27,668 nucleotides of DNA from an uncultured Chitinophaga sp. (GTDB taxonomy: Bacteria > Bacteroidota > Bacteroidia > Chitinophagales > Chitinophagaceae). This document shows, piece by piece, positions 7,588 through 14,934 of the stretch (positions are counted from its first letter, which is position 1; every line of letters starts with the position of its first letter). The DNA is taken from NCBI RefSeq assembly GCF_937874145.1, contig NZ_CALNBI010000131.1:1-27668 (forward strand), read 5' to 3'. The position numbers and the translations under genes were made by a program. The notes under the pieces are model-generated. The model had not been told where the DNA came from and did no database searches. It saw nothing but the letters and a program-made list of their open reading frames with translations.

Positions 7588-7842
7588 ATGAAAAATGAAT
7601 CTGCACATATTGGCGACGAATTGCTCAATAGCAGCAATTTGACTGAGATGGACAGAAAGTGTATGACAGTCCTGCAAACTGTAACGGACGGCGACTTTAC
7701 ATTAACAGAAGCATTGAAACTCTACGAAGTTTTACCGGCAGACTTTATGCATTTCCTTGCCGAACAGGTAATTGCCTACTTATATAAGATTACTGCCGAT
7801 GCAACGTCTTCAAAGCTCCATCACCTGATCTCCGCCAACTGA
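7588..7842 (+). CDS. Small hypothetical protein
   Basis: An 84-aa protein starting MKNESAHIGDELL, 13 bp after the GNAT-like frame and probably co-transcribed with it. It is acidic, without signal peptide or membrane segment, and looks all-helical: a segment around TEMDRKCMTVLQTV, then TLTEALKLYEVLPADFMHFL, then AEQVIAYLYKI. No family is recognised. The preceding frame is open to a GTG at 7513, but that stretch overlaps the GNAT-like gene, so the ATG is chosen. It shares the AT-rich composition of the island. A function linked to its partner gene is possible but cannot be shown. Confidence 0.55.
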   Translation: MKNESAHIGDELLNSSNLTEMDRKCMTVLQTVTDGDFTLTEALKLYEVLPADFMHFLAEQVIAYLYKITADATSSKLHHLISAN

Positions 7843-7844
7843 TC

Positions 7845-7946
7845 ATGGACCTGGCGAAAAAATTATCGGCTATTGATAAAGAATCTCCAGAAGTAATCAG
7901 CCATTACAGCCAATTAGCCCGCCAAATTCAGACAGAAAAAATCTGA
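7845..7946 (+). CDS. Possible 33-aa peptide
   Basis: ATG two bases after the stop of the preceding small gene opens a 33-codon frame, MDLAKKLSAIDKESPEVISH followed by YSQLARQIQ and a basic end. It is predicted helical and not recognised. It could be a separate tiny gene or the displaced tail of the previous one after a frameshift. Evidence is limited to position and composition. Confidence 0.2.
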   Translation: MDLAKKLSAIDKESPEVISHYSQLARQIQTEKI

Positions 7947-7964
7947 TTATCATAACTCCTGTAC

Positions 7965-7996
7965 AAAAAAAAGATGCCGGCTCAGACGAGACCGGC
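7965..7996 (-). terminator. Terminator of the GH95-lyase operon
   Basis: On the minus strand a GCCGG/CCGGC stem extended by CTC/GAG pairs around a bulged A is followed closely by eight T. It lies 65 bp after the stop of the alginate-lyase-family gene. The other strand has no T-tract. Confidence 0.75.
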
Positions 7997-8060
7997 GTTA
8001 TCATATTCCACGTCTACAGTAAAACTTTGAATAGCTTTATTGTGAATACAATTCTTTTTC

Positions 8061-9233
8061 CTAAATATTAACCATCCATATTTCAGGATGACGGACGGGC
8101 AGGTTGCGCAATACCTCCTCCACTTCCGAGCCATGGGGCAAACGCTCCCACAACCGGAAATAATCCTCCCTCCCATAGGCCGCGGCCGCAAACAACAGAA
8201 AGGGATGCGCCATTGGCCATTCGTCCCAATACATCACATCTTTGCCGTAAGGCCATAAATTTTTATGCTGAACGTAAGGGAACATAAAGGATATGCCTTT
8301 GCCAACCGATCTCCCTGCGGAATCTTCAAATCGCCAGATCCCCCCGCCCCGCGGGCCCAAAATCTGGCAAATAGTGGTCATGGCATCCAGATTGAATAAC
8401 GCATAACCGTAAGGTTTTGTTCGTCGCAGTTCCAGCGGAAAGCTGCCGTCCTCCGCCATCTGGCCGGGCAACAACACTTCCCGGTACCGGCGTTCGCAAA
8501 ATTCCAGCCACGAACTGTCTTTCAAAAACGAAGCAAACGCCGCTACCTGCATCGCCCAGCAGGTGCCGTGGTTGTTCTTCGCATTCATTTCATCTTTACC
8601 GTATGGGTGCTCCGTCATCCATTGCAGGTATTCCCTGAACCACCGGCGCACCGCTTCCAGCTCCCGCCCCCTGATTACGCCGGCCTTTTCCATGATCCGC
8701 AACGCCTGCGCCACCTCCAACAAGTGAATCGTATCGATGATGCCGATCCCCCGGCCGGTAGCCCTCCCCTTGATCGCCTGGGCATACAACAGGTGCGGCG
8801 CCATCCGCGTCGCACTATCCGCAAACCAGGCCAGGATATGCCGCTTCGCATGCTCCAGACGCGCCTTATTCCCATCGGCCACGTACGCCGCCGCCAATGC
8901 CCCTGCCACCCGGCTAAACCGGACCATCGCCTGGCGGTGCGCCACGAAGTTCCCGGGGTTCGTTTGCCCGTCGCGCTGCACGTACGGACTATCCGGATGC
9001 TTCGGGTCCGGCCACCAGTAATCGCCTTCGGAGCAAAAGTCGTGCCTTCCGCCGGCACTGCGGCCGCACCACGCTGCGGTGACTGTTACCGGCTGCTGCT
9101 GCATGGCCCAGGCCGCATCTTTTCGGATCTGCGCAGAACGCACTGCCAATGCGCGCTTCAGCCAGTCTGTTTCCTGCGCCAGCAATGTATGCATGCATAA
9201 CAGGCATATCGGCAGCAAAAGCAGTTTTCTCAT
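8061..9233 (-). CDS. Alginate-lyase-family protein (PF05426; PL5/PL38-like polysaccharide lyase)
   Basis: Predicted periplasmic polysaccharide lyase of 390 aa with a signal peptide (MRKLLLLPICLLCMHTLLAQ, cleavage near residue 19). It would fold as an alpha/alpha barrel. Family motifs are DYWWPDP (71-77) with PYVQRDGQTNP, NNHGTCWAMQ (220-229, holding the Asn-His pair of the active site), and RTKPYGYALFNLDA (271-284, with a candidate catalytic Tyr). Lyases of this group cleave uronic acid polymers by beta-elimination; alginate and beta-1,4-glucuronan are known substrates. Its ATG overlaps the GH95 stop by one base (TAATG), so the two are probably translationally coupled. The presence of uxuA in the window agrees with uronate release. 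The exact substrate is not readable. Confidence 0.8.
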   Translation of the reverse strand: MRKLLLLPICLLCMHTLLAQETDWLKRALAVRSAQIRKDAAWAMQQQPVTVTAAWCGRSAGGRHDFCSEGDYWWPDPKHPDSPYVQRDGQTNPGNFVAHRQAMVRFSRVAGALAAAYVADGNKARLEHAKRHILAWFADSATRMAPHLLYAQAIKGRATGRGIGIIDTIHLLEVAQALRIMEKAGVIRGRELEAVRRWFREYLQWMTEHPYGKDEMNAKNNHGTCWAMQVAAFASFLKDSSWLEFCERRYREVLLPGQMAEDGSFPLELRRTKPYGYALFNLDAMTTICQILGPRGGGIWRFEDSAGRSVGKGISFMFPYVQHKNLWPYGKDVMYWDEWPMAHPFLLFAAAAYGREDYFRLWERLPHGSEVEEVLRNLPVRHPEIWMVNI

Positions 9234-11782
9234 TATTTCGCTTTGATCGTCGTTTTACCTTTTTGAATGAGCACCGCCTTATCCTCCACTGCCGGCAACC
9301 GGAGCTCCGGCAGCTTATCCGGCTCGGCTATGCGCTTGTTCACCGCATATCCGTAATCCTTCAGCCCCCCGCTGTTCGCTACGGCAGCCGCCGGAGCGGC
9401 AATATCCACCGGCACATTGGTCCGGATAATCCGGCCTCCGGCATTCTTGGCCGAGCGGATGTCCGCCGTAACCAGCTTCCCGTTCTTCCAGGTGATATCC
9501 ACTTCCATCCCGCCTTTTACTTTCAATCCCTTCACACTGCCATTCGGCCAGGCAGACGGTAACGCGGGCAGCAGATGGATCACGCCGTCGTGGCTCTGCA
9601 CCAGCATCTCCGTAATCCCGGAGGTGACGCCGAAGTTGCCGTCGATCTGGAAGGGCGGATGCGCATCGAACAGGTTGGCGTAAGAACCGCCGCTGTTATC
9701 GGCCACGCTGATGGAATCCATTTCCGCAAGAAACAATTGCTTGTTGAGCATCGTGTACGCATGGTCGCCGTCTTCCAGCCGCGCCCACCAGTTGATCTTC
9801 CAGGCTTTGGACCAGCCGGTGCCGCCATCGCCCCGGAGGAGCAAACTGCGTTTGGCCGCAGCAGCCAGTTCCGGTTCCCTCCGCGGTGTGATGGCGTTAC
9901 CCGGGAAGAGGCCGTAGAGATGCGACAGGTGGCGGTGCTTGTCGTTGGGACCGTCCCAATCGAGGTACCATTCCTGCAACTGGCCGAGCCGGCCCGCCTG
10001 GAACGGGTACAGGTTTTTCAGCTTCTGCCGTATCTGCGACACCAGTTCCTTATCGCGCCCCAGTATTGTAGCCGCCTGCGCGGTGCGGTTGAGGAGGTCG
10101 TGGATGATGGCGATATCCATCGTAGAAGCGATGCTCACGGAACCTTTCCGCGCACCGTTTATCAGGAAGTTATTTTCGGGGGAAGTGGAAGGATTGGTCA
10201 CCCAATGCCCCGCTGTATCCTTCACCAGCCATCCGAGCATGAATTCGGTGGCCCCCTTCATGAGCGGGTAGGCGGTTTGAGCGAGGAAAAGACTGTCGTT
10301 CGTATACGCGTAATGTTCCCAAAGGTGGCGGCAGAACCAGGCGCCGGCCATGGGCCAAATGCCCCAGCGCGGATCGCCCCGCGGATCCCGCCAGTCGAAC
10401 CCGCCGGAAGGCGCGGTAATGGCCCAGACATCGGCGTTGTGGTGAACGGTCCAGCCGCCCAGCCCGTAATTCACTTTCGCCGTTTCTTTCCCGTTCTCGG
10501 CGAGCTGACCGATAAACTCGAACAGCGGCGTGGCGCATTCAGACAGGTTGGCCGTTTCCGCCGGCCAGTAATTCATTTCGGTGTTGATGTTGGTCGTATA
10601 GTTGGAGCCCCAGGGCGGCTGCACTTTATCATTCCAGATGCCCTGCAGGTTCATGGCCGGCCCGCCCTTTCTCGACCCTGCGATCATAAGATACCGCCCG
10701 AACTGGTAAAGAAGCGTAGTGAGCTGGGGATCACGGTTCCCGCCTGCCTGGGTGTATTCTTTCAACCGCACGTCTGTAGGCTTTATGGAAGAAGAGTCTT
10801 GCCCCAGGTCGAGCGCCACGCGATGGAAAAGCGGCTGGTAATCGGCGAGGTGCCTTTGCAGCAGGGTATTGTATGTCATTTTTGACGCATGCTGCAACGG
10901 CGCCAGTGCAGCGGAGTCCGGCCGGCGGCCATGCAGCACCGGGTTGTTGAACGGACCGTTGAAGCCCGTTCCGACGGAAACGAGCAGCGTCACTTCCGTG
11001 GCGCCCTGGATATGCAGCTGCTGGCCGTCGGCGAAGGATTTGCCATCGGTCAGCCGGGCTTTCACATGCACTTCGTACGGTATGCCTTTAGCCGGATCAT
11101 ATTCAATGCCACGCTTTTCATACGGCCGGTGCGGCACGTACGAAGGGCACTGCCCTTTCATGACCAGGTGGTCGCGGTCCATGGTGGTCACCACCGACTG
11201 CATGGGGTTGCGGAAACCCACGGTGAAGTCCAGCGCCTTTTTACGGCTGCTTTTCCAGCGGATCACCAGGAGCTGATCGGGGTACGACACGAACATCTCG
11301 CGCGTGTATTCCACCCCGTTATCCTTATATTTAACATGTGCCCGGGCCGTGTTCAGGTCGAGGGAACGCTCGTAGCCGGAGGCGTTTCCGGCATGGGCAG
11401 GTTTGAGGAAAAGCCCCCCCAGTGTGAGGTAGCGGGCCGAATAAGGGCCGAGCATCAGCCGGCTGAGCGAGTCTGCCTTCAGGTATTCCCCGTTCCAGAG
11501 CGCCTGGCGCACCAGGGGCAAGGTGTTGTAGGCGCCGGGATTGTTGCCTACTCCGGGCCCGCCGCTCCACAAAAACGCTTCGTTCAGTTGCAGTTGTTCT
11601 TCTTCCACCCCACCAAAAACCATCGCCCCGATGCGCCCGTTGCCCACCGGCAGCGCCTGGTTCCAGTTGGCCGCAGGCTGGCGGTACCAGAGTTGCAATA
11701 AGGGATCGTGTTGCTGCGCCATCGCCACCGTAGCGGTACAGCACAGCCAGGCAGCCATCCAGCCTTTGAATCTTCTGTTCAT
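9233..11782 (-). CDS. GH95 alpha-L-fucosidase / alpha-L-galactosidase
   Basis: Periplasmic inverting glycosidase that removes terminal alpha-L-fucose (often alpha-1,2-linked) or alpha-L-galactose. It has 849 aa from MNRRFKGW with a signal peptide cleaved near VAMA-QQ. The N-terminal beta-domain has ALPVGNGRIGAMVFG and LNEAFLWSGGPG. In the catalytic barrel, TTNINTEMNYW supplies Asn398 and Asn400, PSTSPENNF supplies Glu535, and HPPFQIDGNFG supplies Asp714. These correspond to Asn421, Asn423, Glu566 and Asp766 of Bifidobacterium AfcA, so the enzyme should be active. The frame extends five codons to a GTG at 11797; the ATG is preferred because the signal peptide begins there. First gene of a two-gene operon with the lyase-like gene, behind its own promoter and a LacI-type palindrome. 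Confidence 0.93.
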   Translation of the reverse strand: MNRRFKGWMAAWLCCTATVAMAQQHDPLLQLWYRQPAANWNQALPVGNGRIGAMVFGGVEEEQLQLNEAFLWSGGPGVGNNPGAYNTLPLVRQALWNGEYLKADSLSRLMLGPYSARYLTLGGLFLKPAHAGNASGYERSLDLNTARAHVKYKDNGVEYTREMFVSYPDQLLVIRWKSSRKKALDFTVGFRNPMQSVVTTMDRDHLVMKGQCPSYVPHRPYEKRGIEYDPAKGIPYEVHVKARLTDGKSFADGQQLHIQGATEVTLLVSVGTGFNGPFNNPVLHGRRPDSAALAPLQHASKMTYNTLLQRHLADYQPLFHRVALDLGQDSSSIKPTDVRLKEYTQAGGNRDPQLTTLLYQFGRYLMIAGSRKGGPAMNLQGIWNDKVQPPWGSNYTTNINTEMNYWPAETANLSECATPLFEFIGQLAENGKETAKVNYGLGGWTVHHNADVWAITAPSGGFDWRDPRGDPRWGIWPMAGAWFCRHLWEHYAYTNDSLFLAQTAYPLMKGATEFMLGWLVKDTAGHWVTNPSTSPENNFLINGARKGSVSIASTMDIAIIHDLLNRTAQAATILGRDKELVSQIRQKLKNLYPFQAGRLGQLQEWYLDWDGPNDKHRHLSHLYGLFPGNAITPRREPELAAAAKRSLLLRGDGGTGWSKAWKINWWARLEDGDHAYTMLNKQLFLAEMDSISVADNSGGSYANLFDAHPPFQIDGNFGVTSGITEMLVQSHDGVIHLLPALPSAWPNGSVKGLKVKGGMEVDITWKNGKLVTADIRSAKNAGGRIIRTNVPVDIAAPAAAVANSGGLKDYGYAVNKRIAEPDKLPELRLPAVEDKAVLIQKGKTTIKAK

Positions 11783-11979
11783 ATCGGTATTACACACTTT
11801 TTATTCGCTCCGGAAAATGCTTTCCCGTCCACAGGCATACGGCCAAAGCCGCGGCGCCCATGGACTTCAGGAAAGCTTGAATGGATTGGAAAAGTACATG
11901 ATACTACTTTTCATAACGCGGTGCCCCGCAGGGCATATACATACATACTTGCTGTTGACGTTGACGACGTGTTATTTAG

Positions 11980-11991
11980 GCAAACGTTTGC
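11980..11991. promoter_or_regulatory. Candidate LacI-family operator of the GH95-lyase operon
   Basis: GCAAACGTTTGC is a perfect 12-bp palindrome with a central CG, typical of LacI/PurR-type operators. It lies about 48 bp downstream of the -7 box of the operon promoter, where a bound protein would act as a roadblock. The CAAACGTTTG core recurs at 625-636 before uxuA. Confidence 0.5.
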
Positions 11992-12038
11992 AGCGATTCA
12001 TACACGCTTCCTTTCAATCGGTGCCGCAAACCTGGATC

Positions 12039-12069
12039 CGAAATTATGCAATCGGTTGCAGTAATCAAA
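12039..12069 (-). promoter_or_regulatory. Promoter of the GH95-lyase operon
   Basis: Minus strand: TTTG (12069-12066), a 19-bp spacer, TAATTTCG (12046-12039). This is one mismatch from TAnnTTTG with an exact -33 element and spacing. Confidence 0.5.
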
Positions 12070-12106
12070 ACATTTTTTTAACGGATACTGATACTGGATT
12101 CGCCAA

Positions 12107-13426
12107 TCAGAGGGCGGGACTGCTGAACCCCAATCTTTTCAGTCCCGTTTTTACTTCCGGGCAACTCATGAAAAGCCGCCACAGCAGCCCGCTGCGGTAG
12201 TTTTCTATCATCACCACGATCGGGCCCTGGTCAATGGCCAGGTACTGGTAATCAAACCAGTTCGTGGTTTCGTTGAAGGCATCATAAAAGCCATACTCAC
12301 CCCAGAGGCGGTCGCCCAGCTTGTCGTAAAAATGACGCATCGCCTGCATGGAATATTCCGGGGTATAGGGGAACGACGATAAAGCCGCCGTAGGCGTGAT
12401 CACGCCCAGATCGTTCGTGGGGCTATGCGCATTATAGAATTCATGGTTGTCGCTGGCGGTAAGGCCCCAGCATTCCGGCCCGTAACCTTTGAATTTCTTT
12501 GGATTGTCGATACAGTATTGCCGGTTGATGAGGGTATGGTTGCGGTTCTGTTCCCAATAGTCGGCATACTGATCTTTCAGCCCGCGTGGATCGAGGCCGA
12601 GGAAAGAATAATGGGCGAAGAAGAGCGGCCCTCCGTACGGAAAACCCAGTGGCAGCTTGATACCGAGATATTCATTCCCGTTATAGAAATGCGTATTCAC
12701 CGCCCAGCCCTGGTGATAGGCCTTCGGCGAAATGGGATAAGTGGGCGAAGAAGCCGCCAGCACATAGGCGATCAGGCATTCGTTGTACCCCCGGATCTGG
12801 TGGTTCATGGCCCATCCCTGGTTGGGCGACCAGTGCCAGTACAGCACATCCTGCCCGCCCTGTGTGTACCAGTTCCATTCCGTTTCGTTCCACATCCAGC
12901 CGATTTTGTCGCGCAGCTCGCGCTCTTTGGGTGCATCCCGGTCGAAATACTGCCGGACGCACAGCAGCCCCTGCCACATGAAAGCCGATTCCACCACATC
13001 CCCGCCGTCGTCCCGGCGGCTGAAGGGCACCGTTTTACCCGTGCCGCCATGCATCCAATGCGGCCAGATGCCATGGTAATGGTCGGCTTTCAGGAGGAAG
13101 TTGACGATCTTCAGCAACCGGTCCAGCCCTTCTTCCCGCGTGATGAATTTTCTTTCAATCCCCACCAGAATAGCCATCACCCCAAACCCGGAACCGCCGA
13201 TCGTGACGGTATCGGGCGTGATGGTGCGTTCCGGCGCCAGGCCGGAAACGGGATGTGCGAACTTCCAGAAGTAATCGAAAGTCTTTTGCTGGACCAGCGT
13301 CACCAAAGCAGTATCCCCCAGCTGCTGCCGGGGGATCTTTTTTTTCTTCTGCTGCGCATGCAGCGCTAAAGGCAGGAGCAACGCTGCCACACATAAAACG
13401 GCGTATTTACGAAGCGTATCAATCAT
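12107..13426 (-). CDS. GH144-like glucanase (glycoamylase domain, PF10091)
   Basis: Secreted, probably periplasmic, (alpha/alpha)6-barrel glycosidase of 439 aa with an N-terminal signal peptide (about residues 1-24, ending LALHA). The PF10091 domain covers most of the rest: TIGGSGFGVMAILVGIERKF, HWMHGGTG, FSRRDDGGDVVESAFMWQGL, HWSPNQGWAMNHQIRGYNE, and GPECWGLTASDNHEFYNAHS. Asp139, Asp143 and Glu146 in RRDDGGDVVE have the D-x3-D-xx-E spacing of the residues proposed as catalytic in the Chitinophaga endo-beta-1,2-glucanase that founded GH144. The start overlaps the SusD stop by 8 bp, so it belongs to the SusCD operon. Beta-1,2-glucan is the known GH144 substrate, but PF10091 is broader, so the substrate in this locus is open. 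Confidence 0.82.
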   Translation of the reverse strand: MIDTLRKYAVLCVAALLLPLALHAQQKKKKIPRQQLGDTALVTLVQQKTFDYFWKFAHPVSGLAPERTITPDTVTIGGSGFGVMAILVGIERKFITREEGLDRLLKIVNFLLKADHYHGIWPHWMHGGTGKTVPFSRRDDGGDVVESAFMWQGLLCVRQYFDRDAPKERELRDKIGWMWNETEWNWYTQGGQDVLYWHWSPNQGWAMNHQIRGYNECLIAYVLAASSPTYPISPKAYHQGWAVNTHFYNGNEYLGIKLPLGFPYGGPLFFAHYSFLGLDPRGLKDQYADYWEQNRNHTLINRQYCIDNPKKFKGYGPECWGLTASDNHEFYNAHSPTNDLGVITPTAALSSFPYTPEYSMQAMRHFYDKLGDRLWGEYGFYDAFNETTNWFDYQYLAIDQGPIVVMIENYRSGLLWRLFMSCPEVKTGLKRLGFSSPAL

Positions 13427-14921
13427 ATCCAGGATTTTGCGTCAGTCGGTTATTGGAAAGTACGCGTTGCTCCTGCGGAATGGGGAACAACTCGTTTTTA
13501 TTATCTACGAAAGCCTTGCCGTGCGCGCGCAGCACCTGCCCGGCGCGCCCGGTGCGCACCAGGTCCCAGAAGCGGTCGTGCTCCATCGCCAGCTCTACTC
13601 TCCTTTCCTTCCAGATCTTCTGGCGAAGGTCGGCCTGCCCGCCGTTCGTTGCCGCCGGCAAGCCCGCGCGCCTCCGCACGATGTTCAGTTTCGCCAGCGC
13701 TTCGGCCCCGTTCCCCAGTTCATTCGCGGCTTCCGCATACTGCAGCAGCAATTCGCCATACCGCAATACGCGGAGGTTTTTCGGTGTACGGTCGGGGCTC
13801 CCGCAGTAGGGTTCCTGCGTCCGGCTGTGATAGGCTTTGTAATTATACCTGTCGTTCTCCACGGAATCGCGGCTTGGCACCCGGAAGCCATCCCACAACA
13901 CCGTTCCGTTAGGCTGGATGGTGATGATGGTCGCGTCTTTCCGCTTGTCGCCCGGCTCATAAGCAGCGGCCAGGTCGGCACTCGGATTGTTAAACCCGAA
14001 ACCGAAATCGGACCATCCCCTCCTCGCACGAATGCCCTGGCTGTTGGCATACAACTCGATAGCCGCGTTGCAGGCGGCGTTGGTGCCTGTCTGCACTTCA
14101 AAGATGGATTCGATCGAATTGGCGCCCTTTGCCCGCCAGATGTCGGCGTAATTGGACAAAGTATCATACAACCCGGAATTCACCACGGCCTGCGAAAGGT
14201 TGAAAGCGTTTTGCCAGTCTTCCCGGTACATGTAGACTTTCCCCAGCAGCATCTGCGCCGCTCCCTTCGTTACGCGCCCCACCTGCGTGGCGCCTTTCAC
14301 CGGGATGTTATCCACCGCAAACCGGAGATCGCCGATGATCAGCTGGTAAATATCTTCAGCGGAAGCGCGTGTCTGGAACTCGTCCGAATTGGCTTCGTCG
14401 GGCGTTGGCACCCGGTCGAGCTTGGGAACGCCGCCGTAAGTCCTTACCAGGTTAAAATAAAAATATCCGCGCAGAAAACGTACTTCCCCGATCAGCCGGT
14501 TTTTATCTGCTTCCGGCAATGGGCTCAGGGGCAATTTATCCAGCGCCTGGTTGCAGCGCGCAATGCCCTGGTACAGCCCCGTCCAGTAGTTTTGGACAAT
14601 GGGATTGGTGGCGGTAAAGGTGAAATTATCGATCTGGAGGGCAGGCTCATAGTCCTGCGGGGTGCTGCCCTTATCGGCATCGTCGCTGGAGATACTCGTG
14701 AGGGTGATGAATTGCAGCCCATGGATATCCGGCCCGAAGCCGCCCAGCCACATCACGTTGTACACGCCGTTGACCAGGTCGATGGCCGCCGTGGGGTTTG
14801 TCCGGATCTCATCTTCCGTTACCCGCCCCTGCGGCGGAATATCGAGAAAACTCTTTCCGCAGGCGGCATACAGGATCATAGATCCAATCAGCACAGTGGG
14901 TATATAAAACAGTTTTTTCAT
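13419..14921 (-). CDS. SusD/RagB-family glycan-binding lipoprotein
   Basis: Surface lipoprotein of 500 aa that captures oligosaccharides and forms the lid of the SusC channel. The N-terminus ends in a lipobox (ILYAAC, Cys21) followed by SFLDIPPQGRVT, the conserved start of mature SusD proteins. A TPR-like helical region includes EVRFLRGYFYFNLVRTYGGVP, and the C-terminal half has LRYGELLLQYAEAANELG, KLNIVRRRAGLP and WKERRVELAMEHDRFWDLVR, all SusD signatures. The C-terminus NRLTQNPGYD is the usual ending. It follows the SusC stop by 13 bp and overlaps the GH144-like gene. Length is in the normal range. The ligand cannot be predicted. Confidence 0.97.
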   Translation of the reverse strand: MKKLFYIPTVLIGSMILYAACGKSFLDIPPQGRVTEDEIRTNPTAAIDLVNGVYNVMWLGGFGPDIHGLQFITLTSISSDDADKGSTPQDYEPALQIDNFTFTATNPIVQNYWTGLYQGIARCNQALDKLPLSPLPEADKNRLIGEVRFLRGYFYFNLVRTYGGVPKLDRVPTPDEANSDEFQTRASAEDIYQLIIGDLRFAVDNIPVKGATQVGRVTKGAAQMLLGKVYMYREDWQNAFNLSQAVVNSGLYDTLSNYADIWRAKGANSIESIFEVQTGTNAACNAAIELYANSQGIRARRGWSDFGFGFNNPSADLAAAYEPGDKRKDATIITIQPNGTVLWDGFRVPSRDSVENDRYNYKAYHSRTQEPYCGSPDRTPKNLRVLRYGELLLQYAEAANELGNGAEALAKLNIVRRRAGLPAATNGGQADLRQKIWKERRVELAMEHDRFWDLVRTGRAGQVLRAHGKAFVDNKNELFPIPQEQRVLSNNRLTQNPGYD

Positions 14922-14934
14922 GTCGCCGTTTTTT

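Larger units (their letters stand above)
11783..12106 (-). other. 324-bp leader/intergenic region before the GH95 operon
   Basis: No gene is seen. It holds a Bacteroidota promoter (12069-12039), a 12-bp palindrome GCAAACGTTTGC (11980-11991), and a hairpin GAAAAGTA / TACTTTTC with an 8-nt loop (11889-11912). Transcription from the promoter would give a leader of about 250 nt, which is long. No T-run terminator separates it from the GH144-like gene upstream, so read-through from the SusCD unit is also possible. Confidence 0.6.

Noticed and set aside
9575..10885. 436-codon + strand frame across the first GH95 gene
   Set aside because: Antisense to conserved catalytic blocks of GH95; Arg/Pro/Val-rich shadow without start context.
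12115..12147. CGGGACTG/CAGTCCCG inverted repeat at the end of the GH144-like gene as a terminator
   Set aside because: It lies inside the coding region before the stop, has a 17-nt loop, and is not followed by a T-run on the minus strand.
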